Source of the DNA: Hygrophila difformis
Lineage: Eukaryota > Streptophyta > Magnoliopsida > Lamiales > Acanthaceae
Assembly: GCA_030278955.1 (NCBI GenBank)
Contig: JAOANR010000013.1
Coordinates: 40,956,191-41,020,190 of the forward strand
Direction of reading: 5' to 3'
Length of the DNA stretch: 64,000 bases
The first letter of the stretch is position 1. Every line of letters begins with the position of its first letter. Shown in pieces: positions 54,308 to 64,000 of this stretch. The translations under genes were made by a program, and so were the position numbers. Below the pieces are notes generated by a model that saw nothing but the letters and a program-made list of their open reading frames with translations, did not search any database and had not been told where the DNA came from.

Positions 54308-57300
54308 CTATGACGCCTTGGATGAAGGTGGGATGTTCTTCTGTAAGGAAATTGGAGTCAAAGGAGGTGAAGGAGCATCTTCTGCTGCCACTTCTGTTGA
54401 ACCTCCAGCTGGTATTGAGTAGCTGCGTGATAATCCCAGGGGTGGCATTGGGAGTGTGGATGCTGCTATAGAAGACGTAGGTGGAGGTGCATACGCAGCA
54501 GAGAACTCGTGATTTCTGGAGATCAATGGACCTGAATGAGCAATACGATGGGGTCTTCTAGCAGCAAAATGTCCTGGTGGCAGAGGTAGTTCATGAAGCT
54601 CGCTTATTACAGGAGACGACGCCATTGAAGTCGAAAGACGTGAAGAAACAAGGGGTGTTGATGAAACAGGAGCCACTGGGGTGCGCAAGATAGGCCCGGA
54701 GTATGGCATGGGAAAGGCTGATGGGACAATGGGACCACTAGCAGTGAAATTTGGATGATTTGGCCATGGTCTTCTGGTTAACGGGCCAGAGAAAGATTGC
54801 CTTTTGGCTTTCTTGGCATGGGATACGAAATTTCTATCCAGATTTTTCAACGAAAGACCCTCTGCTAATGGAGGGGGCAAGGGTCTAGCTTTGGGGGTAA
54901 TGTTACTCTCTTTGGGCACTGACTGTGTCTCTAAGATGATTGGCCCAGAAAACTTCTCATTTGCTTGAAACTTCTCATTCTTTTTCTGATCCAAGGGAGA
55001 TGAATGCCAAATGTTTGGGACAGCTTGTGTTGTTTGAGGAACATGAACATCACCTAATTTCCGAGACACTGGACTCTTTGCCTCGTCTGGTGTGGGCAGG
55101 ACGTACGAAGTAAACTTGCGGGAGGATGAATGTCCCAACCGTGCCATGTGCTCAGCTGAATCAAACTTCTTCTCAGGAAAGAGAGGAGCAGATTTACTGA
55201 TATCCCTTATACCTCCTCTTTGGATAGACAGAGAATGCCGATCAACACTAATCCCCTGGGAAAAATAAAATAAGAACATTAATATTGAATCATAGCTAAT
55301 ATCCTACATATCCTTCACGATTCCAAGTTTACAGTCAAGTTATACAAACTGCCAAAATTTATCCTTTTTCTCATTCAACTACGAATAAACTCAAAAGCTA
55401 ATATCCAAAAGAGGTAAATGTGCAATCTGATAGTGATTAAATCTCGAATAATTTAAACGTGACATAAATCTCCAGGATGGCATAAAGAAATTCTAGTTGC
55501 CCAACGAGGTTACTGCTGCTTGCAGAAACAATAAATGATAATAACAATTAAAAAAAATACTTTTGTTGCTACACATTTAAGTCACAGAAGGCTATTTTCC
55601 ACTAGTATCAAGAAAAGAAACAGGTTTACCTCCATTCTGTTGATCCTAGAGTTTTCTTGCACTGGAATATTATGTCCATGGTCAAAACTTAGATCTACAT
55701 TATCTTGTGTTTCAGAACCATCATCAGCATCATCATCCACTTCGCTTTCATCATCCTCATCATAACTCTCTTGCAGATCATGGTTGAGTTCACTAAAATG
55801 GTAATCAATGTGTAGTTGTTCGGCAAGTAATTTTACATGTGGCTCGATTGTCTCTAAAGAACTGAGTGCCTTCTTGAAGAAGTACAACTGTTGTAAAAGT
55901 GATGATGCTTCAGAAATCAAGGGTCATTTGAAAGGAAAAGCTGATATTGTTTGGTGAGGGGAAAAAAACCTGTGCAGCATGATGACGAGATGCCTGGGTT
56001 AGAAAACTTCGGGATTGCCCTTGTTTGAGAGATTTCATTCGGAAGATAAATACATTGGCCTCTTCATCGTACTCTTCATGGGCTTCTTGCACCTGAGGCG
56101 AAAGGAAGAATTCGCCTTTACTATTTCTTAATCTCCCCTTCTCTTTCTGTTTCTTCACCAGATCTTCAAATATATCCCTGTTAATTATTTGTTCCTAGTA
56201 TAAGAACCCAAAATATATCAAATGGCAAGGGATCACAAAAAGATGAATTCGTCCAAACCTTTTTTCATCGGATCGCCTCTTCATCTCCTGCATAAAGGGT
56301 GATTAAAAAAAGATGTTCAGAAAACAGAGAAGGGTAGTATAATAAGAAAACATCAATTATCTCGAAAGGGGCAGAAAAGAGTACACAGAGTAAAACAAAC
56401 ATATTTTACTGCTGACAAAATGTTCCTAGAGATAAATAAAATGAGGGAAAGTAGGGTGGAAAGAGGTGGAAAATCCAATGCACCCGTCAAGGGTACAACA
56501 TGATTCCGAACCTTTTATCCCATAGCAAAACTATGCATTATTAATCATTCAAAATTGACATAAATGAGAGTGAGATTGAAAAAACAAGCAAAAGAAATAG
56601 GAAGAAACACATTCCATTATCTTTCAAAACTGACCTCAACAATGCGAAGTTCATTCAGAAGGGACTCTGATGGAACAGTGATTGTTTGGATTATGTGAGA
56701 TCGCTGGGATAGAAATAAAAAATTCAGTACAGACATAAAACAGGAAACGTAAATTAACATACATAGGGTAATAGAGTTCTCACATAGCTATCAAAAAGTT
56801 TCTGGAGTTCAAACTGCACTTTTCCCAACATTAACAATACTTTCCCTGAAGAATAAAAGCTATCAGTTCTTTTGAATGAAACAGCACACACACACAATAT
56901 ATATATTTCAGATCACTGCAGATAGCATGATTAACGACAAAATTATGCAGGTTCGCCCTGGCAGGGAAATAGGAACTAATGTAATGGGATGACAATAACT
57001 TCACCAACCAAGTTGTGATCAGATCCACATTACGTAATTTATCCTATCTAGCAAGCAAAGAAACGGTTGCTTATAGTTGCATTGATGTTTAAACTTGAGC
57101 CTCTACAGTTAACTATATAAAGACACTTGGCAGTTAAATATACTTACAGTATAGGCCTAATCACCGGAAAGGAAAAAAATGGAAGTAATCTCATCCATGA
57201 ACAAGACTAAATAACATGTAATTAGATAAAAGTTTTCTGCTGGAAGTTCCTATGAATAGATTCAATGCTGACATATGCTTGAGCAAGATTCAACGTACCA

Positions 57301-59825
57301 CTTTCTTCGTCATCATTCAAGGCTGTTTTTTCAAGGAGACAATCACCCATCTCCCTTAATGATTCTGAAAATTCTGAAAAAGAAGCAAGCTTGATTTAGA
57401 GGAATTTGAGAAAGTCAATTGAAATATTGAGTTATGGATGGCTGAAAAAAAGAAAAAAGAAAAGCATTAAAGCACCAATATTAATACAAACTTGTATCAA
57501 ACTACCAAAAAAAAAAAAAAAAGAAAAAGAAAAACAAAATATAATAAGATTTAACTACTGAAGAAACAAACTGATGTACACCCATGCGTCCGTGGGCTTG
57601 AGATTATACTGCACATTGCTTTGATTAATATCCCTTGAACTGACAACCGATGGAACTAGTCAAGCTCTAATATCATATTTACAACCAAAAAAACAAAAGT
57701 TTGAAAAAGACAAAGCAAACTGGTTCAAGATGACATCTGTGATGTCTTGCATCAGTTGCAGAAGAGAACAAAGCATGCGTCTGTGATGTTTTAAATCCAT
57801 GAGGGGGCCAAAGAGGACAATATCATGTATGTGTGACTGAGAAGTTACAAACAATATCAGAGCAATGTGGACATTAGGCCCTTAGTGGGCTGTGATGTCA
57901 CTCATCGGTTGGAGAGGAGAACGAAACGTGTTTTATATGGGTGTGGATAACTCTCCCTTGAGACGTGTTTTAAAGCCATGAGGTAGAGAGAAGGTTGGCC
58001 TAAGGCGGACAATATCTACAAGTGTGTGTGATGGGGACGTTACAACAAATATTATTTTGATTATTTCCTGTCTTAAAAATGATGATGCATCAGACGGCTA
58101 TTTATGAGATCTGTAGGGTAATAAATAAGGAAATATGCATAATTGCATATAAATCAAGCATATCTTATACACCCCAACTAAAATAGGTAAATTATGTATT
58201 TGTTTAACAACGAAAAAGAGCATTGCTCTTTCATTCTTTAACAATACTGTAATCCATGAAATACGCTTCAACCAACAATTCGTGATTTTCATTGATATGA
58301 AACTTATGCAGCAAAAAACTCCTCAAAATACTTCAAAAGATGCATATCAAGCAAGTTTTCCATCTTCTGTAATAGAATTGCCCATTATTAGATGTAGGTA
58401 TTGAGAAACAATATTGATATTCATCCAAAAAAATAAATAAATTAATAAGTAAATAAAATCTATTGGCATCTTCATAAGCAATCAATTAGGAACGTGAATT
58501 AAGGATTCTAGATTCTAGAATTAATAATTTATTGATAAACTGAATTGAACAAGTTAAGCAATGTCATAGGCATACCATATACACTGTTTGCAGTTGCAGC
58601 TGCAGCAGAAAGTAGCTTATCATAGCAGTCTCGCATATCATGCATGTCCTGAAAGAGAAAACACACTATGATGTAAAATAATTTAGGCAGAAACAAATGG
58701 TTTTAATGATATGGGAAATGCCAGCATAAGATGTAATTAAACAAAATCACTCTGAAAATACACTACTGTTCAAAAATAACCCTTTTCCATCCTTTCTTCT
58801 CAGCCCTCCCTATTATTTGACATGAAGATAACTAACAAAAAGAACAGTTTCAGAAGCTGAAAACGAAAATTCTTGACACATAATAATAGAGCAAAAACAA
58901 GACAACAAGTGGTAACAGTTACCCCATGGCCACATCAAAATGATGCTGTATATATGCCTATCTGAACAAACAAAAATGTTCATAGATTGACAGTTCTACC
59001 TGCACACCGTAAAATGACTGAAGCAGGTATTCTTTTGAAGGGAAAGTAGATCTCTCTGAAAAGTCAATATTATACAGTATCTGTTTTGTTCTGGAATTCA
59101 GGTATACCTAATATATTCCTAATTTTTATGATAATGCCATGCCACAATCAACAAAACTTCCAGAACTGTTATATACTAGTGGCACTAGTGGCAACCAAAG
59201 CACGTGGCTACCATCATTTTTTGATTTTTTCCATTGCAATTTGCTCATTGCCTCACTCTACGGTGCCCCAACGCTTTCTGCTTCACTCCACAATGGTTTG
59301 TTAAAAAAAAAAAAAAAACTCTCAAAATTAAGCCACAGGTTTAAAGTTAATCAAAACGTTCATTTGTATTCACAAAGAGAACAGCTGCAGTTCACATCAC
59401 AAAACAAAATTCGCCTACCACCAAATTTCTCTGGTAAGAAAAAACAGAGCTTCAAATATAGAACGAGAAAAAGTGAACCTTTTTACTACATCCAGTGCAA
59501 CCCATCAGAATCATCTTAGTTAGGCACACAGAAGATAACCCCACATATTTTATACTCAATAGATTTCATAAACAAACACAGATTGAATCAACCACATCAA
59601 TCGGAGCAAATAAAACAGGACACCCAAAAGAAACCCAGAAATCCTATATCCATCAATCATACTACTGAAAGTCTGAAATCAAACCACGGCGTAATAATAA
59701 TAATATTATAATACCTGAGTGGCTCGGGCCAGCTCATCTTGAGCCTGTGTTGGGTGGGGCTTTTGCGATCTTTTATCCTGCCCAACCGTTGCAAATTTCT
59801 GCAATTTCTTAATCGAGGTCTTCAT
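54308..59825 (-). CDS. BAR-domain, hydroxyproline-rich-type protein (At2g33490-like), nine exons
   Basis: Exons (minus): 59715-59825, 58576-58648, 57299-57373, 56784-56845, 56635-56703, 56259-56287, 55970-56177, 55630-55887, 54308-55255; 610 aa; all junctions GT-AG and in frame. Seen: an N-terminal BAR-like helical domain (about residues 1-245) with DELARATQDMHDMRDCYDKL, AAAATANSVYEFSESL, LMLGKVQFELQKLFDSY, FRMKSLKQGQSRS and ASRHHAAQLYFFKKALSSLE. BAR dimers bind and bend membranes. An acidic run follows (about 255-275, YDEDDESEVDDDADD), then a disordered Pro/Ser-rich tail with repeated SGPL/SGPI and the terminal phrase SPPLTPISL. A second acceptor 9 bases downstream in exon 3 (NAG-type choice) could drop three residues. 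The family is annotated as hydroxyproline-rich glycoprotein in Arabidopsis, but no signal peptide is visible, so a cytoplasmic membrane role is more likely. Confidence 0.93.
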
Positions 59826-60321
59826 CCTGTTCAATTAAATTTTTTTCCCCTTCCTGTCTTAAAACAACTAAAAGGAGCTGCCAAAATACACCCCAGCGGA
59901 AATATTTATACACGCATCAGATATCAGATATTCATCCGAAAAGTAAAAAAGGACAAATTGTGGGCGGGCGCCGTGGAGTGGAATCGACGGTGGGTGGCAA
60001 GGAAGTCGAAACCCTAGATCAAATCAAGAGAATTTGCTGAGAGAGAAAGAGTGTGAGAGAGAAGGAAAGAGGAGAATGTGGAAATAAATTTGCAGGGGCA
60101 GCAGAAAAGAGGTCAGCATTTTGGGGTTACGTCAAAGCTGTTAGAAAAACAACTGCCATGTCAGATCAAAGCCATTCAGCCTTTTCTTTTTCTTTTTTCC
60201 TTTTATTTTATTTTATTTTACTACTACTACAAAAATCTATACGCCATCTTGGTCGCATTTTTAAGTGCTTCAGGTTTGACCATTTTATGTTCAAGATAAG
60301 TAATTTAAAATGTTTTAAAAA
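59826..60321 (-). promoter_or_regulatory. BAR gene leader and promoter
   Basis: On the minus strand a CT-rich leader (TCTCTCTC-type, about 60030-60075 as GA on plus) precedes the start codon. Plus-strand ORFs at 59739-60017 and 60053-60460 are shadows or read into the next element. Confidence 0.4.
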
Positions 60322-60844
60322 TAGGGGTGAAAACGGGACGGATAGTACTCGTCCCGTATCCATAGAATCGGATACGAATAGGCCGGATAAAATACGAATT
60401 CAAATATTTCGGGAAATGGATACGAGACGGATTCAGATTTTAACTCGGATAATCTTATAATTATTAAAATTAATTTGTTTTATAATTTTTTAAGTGAAAT
60501 CGGAATATACTATGTAAGCTAAACGGATTTTTTTAAAATTTTTCAAGATCATTAGTTATTTGGTTCAAGACATCTAAATAACACCACTATAAAATGTTAC
60601 ATACTACAGTTTAGATTCAAAGAACCTAATGATGTATATAAATTTCCGGATATTCGGATAGAAAATACGGATAATATCCGCATGATATTCGGATTTTTTC
60701 GAATACGGACGGATATTTACAATCCCATATCCGGTCCCGTATCCGCCAAATATCCGCCAGATATAAAAATTCGAATTCGGATTCGAATATAATCGAATAC
60801 GGTATCGGATCGGGCGGATATTATCCGCCCCACTTTCACCCCTA
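60322..60844. mobile_element. hAT-like MITE (CGGATA family), copy 2
   Basis: Begins TAGGGGTGAAAACGGGACGG and ends CCCACTTTCACCCCTA, as at 11118-11795, but shorter. The 8-bp flanks TTTAAAAA and TTCAAAAA match at 7 of 8. Subterminal CGGATA/TATCCG motifs. Confidence 0.88.
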
Positions 60845-60940
60845 TTCAAAAATCCTATATCGGCATGATATAAAAATAAAAAAGATATTCTCAATTGGTC
60901 ATGTTATATAGACTATAAATATCCTATGTATTTTTTTTTT

Positions 60941-62011
60941 GGAAAAATGGCCAAATATATCCTTTTTGTTTAAAAAAAAGTCAAATCTATCCTATTTCTA
61001 TTTTATTACCGAATTTATCCTCTACATATGCTAATTATATTCCAAAATATCCTAAATTCACTAATCGTGGAATGCCTGCTGACGTAGCAATAAATTAACT
61101 TAAACCCTACACGCTGGATCGAATTTGAAGTGTGTCTCAATTAGGGTTGGTGAAAAATACCGAATATACTACATACCGCACATACCGTATCGAAAAAATA
61201 CCGAAAATATCGAAATTTTCGGTATACCGTAATTTTCGGTATGGTATCATACCGTACCGTAAGATTTCGGTACGGTAACGGTATAAATTTTTTGATACCG
61301 CGGTATATCGCTACCGTACCGAACTTTGGTATATACCACGGTATCGGTATATACCGCGATACCGTTATATACCATAATATCGGTATGTTGGTATATAACG
61401 TAAGTTCGGTATGCCGGTATATACCGCAATACCGGTATGTCGGTATGTAGTGAATATTCGGTATGTCGGTATATACCGCGATACGGTATGTCGGTATATA
61501 CCGCGATATGATATGTCGGTATGTACTGAATGTTCAGTATAGCGGAATATACCGAACTTACCGGAATGTCGGTATGGAAACGGTATGAAAATTTTCATAC
61601 CGTTGCCGTACCGAACTTTTCGGTATATCGATCTTCGGTATACCGAAAGTATCGGTATGAAATATTTTCATACCGAAAAGTTCGGTAAGATATACGGTAA
61701 TCGGTATGATACCGTACCGAAAATTACGGTATACCGAAAATTTCGATATTTCTTTTTTCGATACGGTATGTGCGGTATGCGGTATACTCGGTATTTTTCC
61801 CCAGCCTTAATTGAGAGACACTTCAAATCCCATCCAACGTGTAGGGTTTAAGTTAATTTATTGTCACGTCAGCGGCCATTCCACGATTAGTGAATTTAGG
61901 ATATTTCCGGATATAATTAGCATATGTAGAGGATAAATTCGGTAATAAAATAAAAAAAAGGATAGATTTGGCTTTTTTTTTAAACAAAATGGATATATTT
62001 GGCATTTTTCC
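60941..62011. mobile_element. Fold-back Mutator-like element, copy C, split by a nested element
   Basis: Arms 60941-61140 and 61810-62011 are inverted copies (GGAAAAATGGCCAAATATATCC at one end, GGATATATTTGGCATTTTTCC at the other). Inserted in a T-run: 60931-60940 and from 62012 are both T-tracts, consistent with a 10-bp duplication but not provable. Same arm architecture as copies A and B. Uninterrupted length would be about 405 bp. Confidence 0.85.
61144..61806. mobile_element. PIF/Harbinger-like MITE rich in GGTATACCG, nested at the centre of copy C
   Basis: Begins GGGTTGGTGAAAAATACCG and ends CGGTATTTTTCCCCAGCC, flanked by TTA (61141-61143, 61807-61809). The whole body is short CGGTAT/ATACCG palindromes in both orientations. 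All ORFs here are repeat translations. Confidence 0.85.
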
Positions 62012-62102
62012 TTTTTTTTTTTGGGTAATTTGGCTGGAGGAACTTTTTAAAAGAATAAGGATATAAGGATGTCCGGTGCTATTTTTGATATTCCAGAGTC
62101 CC

Positions 62103-62272
62103 CTGATTTTTTTTTTTTTAATGAGTCATTGAAGGCCGAAAGGGTGGTGTGAGCTCATGACATACAAATTATAAAGGAGAATAAAAGAGAGGGATAGGGG
62201 ACCGGTGGGGATTGAACTTCCAACTTTCCGTTGGAAGCATAAGGACTTAACCACTCGAGCTAAATCATCATC
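62103..62272 (-). mobile_element. tRNA-derived SINE, minus strand
   Basis: On the minus strand: GATTTAGCTCGAGTGGTTAAG (A-box), AAGTTCAATCCCC (B-box-like), TTTATAATTTGTATGTCATGAG, then an oligo-A tail (T-run at 62109-62121). Same family as those at 35-36 kb. Confidence 0.8.
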
Positions 62273-62275
62273 CCT

Positions 62276-63018
62276 ATTTTTTTCTTTTTTATTTTAATCC
62301 CCTTTTTTTTATTTTAATCTCATTTATTTTCTCTAAAAAAATCTCATTTAAATAAACATTGTTTAGCGTTGTCTTTAAAAAAATCGACCATAAGAATCCA
62401 ATTCGGATTGAAATTTGACCTGCGCTGATTTTGAGGCTAAATATTAGTCGAATTTAATTTACTACTATTTCATTTGATTATCTGGTTTGTAATTTTAATT
62501 AGGAGTATTAAATTTTTGTTACGCTGCCACCTAATTTAGGCATGCAGAGGAATAAAAGTTTGTTTACACTACTGGTAAAAAATTTGTTCAAATACTCTTA
62601 GATTACTACATTTGAATGGACAGCTTTCCAATTTGGGTGGAATTTGGATGGAAATTTGGAATTGTTCATTTTAAAATGTTTTTATAAATTCACTCTAAAT
62701 TTTGGAACTAGTGGAAGGAATTTAAAATCATCTTTAAATTCATCCACTAATTCAAAACATGTATTCGAATTATCACCTGATGCTTTATTCCTCACCTTTA
62801 TCCATATTTATAATTTATTAGGATTTTTTGCCCACTACGCACGGGCGGTTCGTTTATAACTTTTTAAGTAAACAAAATCAAGAATTTTTGTGGCATTGTT
62901 ATAATTAAAAGTGTTTAGGTACACAAACACTTATAGTGGGTGGGGTTCACCGAACAATGGGGAAGAATGGTAGGCATATTAAAACATGGATTATAATTCA
63001 CAATACCCTCTTGTAAAT
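62276..63018. other. Intergenic DNA
   Basis: No gene recognised; an ORF at 62644-62859 has no domain. Confidence 0.45.
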
Positions 63019-63020
63019 TA

Positions 63021-63279
63021 CTTCATCCGTTCTCTTTTAAGCGATCCATTTGCATAGTATTCATTAAGTCATTTCAATCAAAAGTTTAACATAGTTATGT
63101 AAGAGAAAATATAGTCAAGTGAGATGTTGTTAGATTTATCTAATCACGTAGGTTTATAATATTAATTGTTTTTTTACAATTTTTACTTATATACAATTTG
63201 AGTTATTAATATTTAATAAAAATGAGTCTTTGACTGCATGAAACGCAGAAAGAGTGCATTTAAAAGAGAACAAAGGAAG
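63021..63279. mobile_element. Stowaway-like MITE
   Basis: TA at 63019-63020 and 63280-63281; ends CTTCATCCGTTCTCTTTTAAG and TTAAAAGAGAACAAAGGAAG. Core TTAGATTTATCTAATCACG. Confidence 0.8.
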
Positions 63280-63281
63280 TA

Positions 63282-63626
63282 TAAGCTAATCAACAGGGGA
63301 AGAAGGTCAAAACTGAGATACTGAGACAAAATTTAGTTGATTTCTCAAAAGGATCGAAAATAAAAATTGAAAAAGAAAGAACAAAACTTAAAAAAAAAAA
63401 CATAACTGAAATTGAGGTATTTTTTTAACACATTGAATACTGCCTAATTTCCTATAGTAATCCACACATTAAGAAACCTAAATGTAGAAATATATCAACT
63501 TCATTGTCATTAACATTGGGGGAATTCCAGAATCTAACAAATCAAAACAAATTTGGAATGAAAATCAAATTGCTTAAAGCTCATTCAAGAATCATTGAAT
63601 CTTATGAAGACTATGTTATCAAGAGA
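63282..63626. other. Intergenic DNA
   Basis: Nothing recognised. Confidence 0.4.
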
Positions 63627-63954
63627 TATAGGGTATGTTCTGCACGCAGAGCTGTAGCTGTGAACTGGAGCTGTAGGGAGCTGAAGCTGTAGTGAGCTGT
63701 GGGAGCTGTAGCTGTCAGTTTTATTTAAGTGTTCTGTACAACTAGCTGTAGCTATCAAAAAATGTATAAAATGACATAAAAGGACAAAACATTTATGTAG
63801 ACTATTGGGTAGTGAGTTGGTTATTGGGATAAAATTGTAACTGTTCAACAACAAGCTAGGAGCTTATTTTTTAAAGCTACTACAAGTAGCTTCTAAAAAG
63901 AAGCTTTTAAAAGCTCCCATAAGCTCCTAAAAGCTAGCGTGCAGAACGGGACTT
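63627..63954. mobile_element. MITE with GTTCTGCACGC ends
   Basis: Inverted ends GGTATGTTCTGCACGC and GCGTGCAGAACGGGAC; subterminal regions rich in AGCTGTAGCTG on the left and AAAAGCTCC/AGCTTTTAAA on the right. No target duplication fixed. The related motif AAAAGCTCCCAAAAGCTC continues to the window end, so the right boundary may be further out. Confidence 0.6.
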
Positions 63955-64000
63955 TTGTTTTAAAATAAAAGCTAAAGATAGCAAAAGCTCCCAAAAGCTC

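Noticed and set aside
61241..61851. Several ORFs on both strands
   Set aside because: All are translations of the GGTATACCG palindromes of the nested element.

Overview
The window is nuclear DNA of a flowering plant, almost certainly a eudicot. It has intron-containing genes with GT-AG junctions, AT-rich intergenic DNA, and a very high load of small DNA transposons with plant-type ends. The proteins all match broadly conserved angiosperm families. I cannot name the species; an asterid is possible, but that is a guess.

Five genes can be reconstructed exon by exon. (1) 2181-3289 (-) is a JAZ10-type jasmonate repressor whose last intron splits the Jas motif. (2) 21645-23238 (+) is a GEM-like/GER5 GRAM-domain protein. 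(3) 31253-32200 (-) is a CURLY FLAG LEAF 1-like WW-domain protein. (4) 51051-52884 (+) is a short secreted leucine-rich-repeat protein of the SERK-ectodomain type. (5) 54308-59825 (-) is a nine-exon BAR-domain protein of the At2g33490 type. From memory of the Arabidopsis map, JAZ10 and GER5 are near neighbours there (At5g13220, At5g13200), and so are CFL1 and the BAR gene (At2g33510, At2g33490). The window therefore looks like conserved gene order inflated by transposons. A sixth gene, at 16005-17099 (-), sits inside a transposon.

Layout: 1-3.4 kb holds the JAZ10 gene and flanks. 3.4-10.6 kb is transposon-rich intergenic DNA. 10674-17509 is one large Mutator-like element with a perfect 9-bp target duplication. 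It carries dense short-motif arrays in opposite orientations around a 102-bp tandem satellite, plus a plant gene-like ORF. 17.6-21.2 kb holds a fold-back element and Stowaway-like copies. 21.6-24.5 kb holds GER5 and a LINE fragment. 25-31 kb is intergenic with nested MITEs. 31.2-32.2 kb is CFL1. 32.6-34.3 kb is a CACTA element inside a MITE. 35-39 kb holds SINEs and MITEs. 39.77-48.94 kb is a segmental duplication whose arms flank an LTR-retrotransposon remnant. 51-60 kb holds the LRR and BAR genes. 60.3-64 kb holds hAT-like, fold-back and Harbinger-like elements, one nested in another.

I see no rRNA gene, tRNA gene or CRISPR array. The least explained object is the large Mutator-like element and its smaller relative at 40.5-41.2 kb, which share the TTGGTAA/TTACCAA motif arrays.
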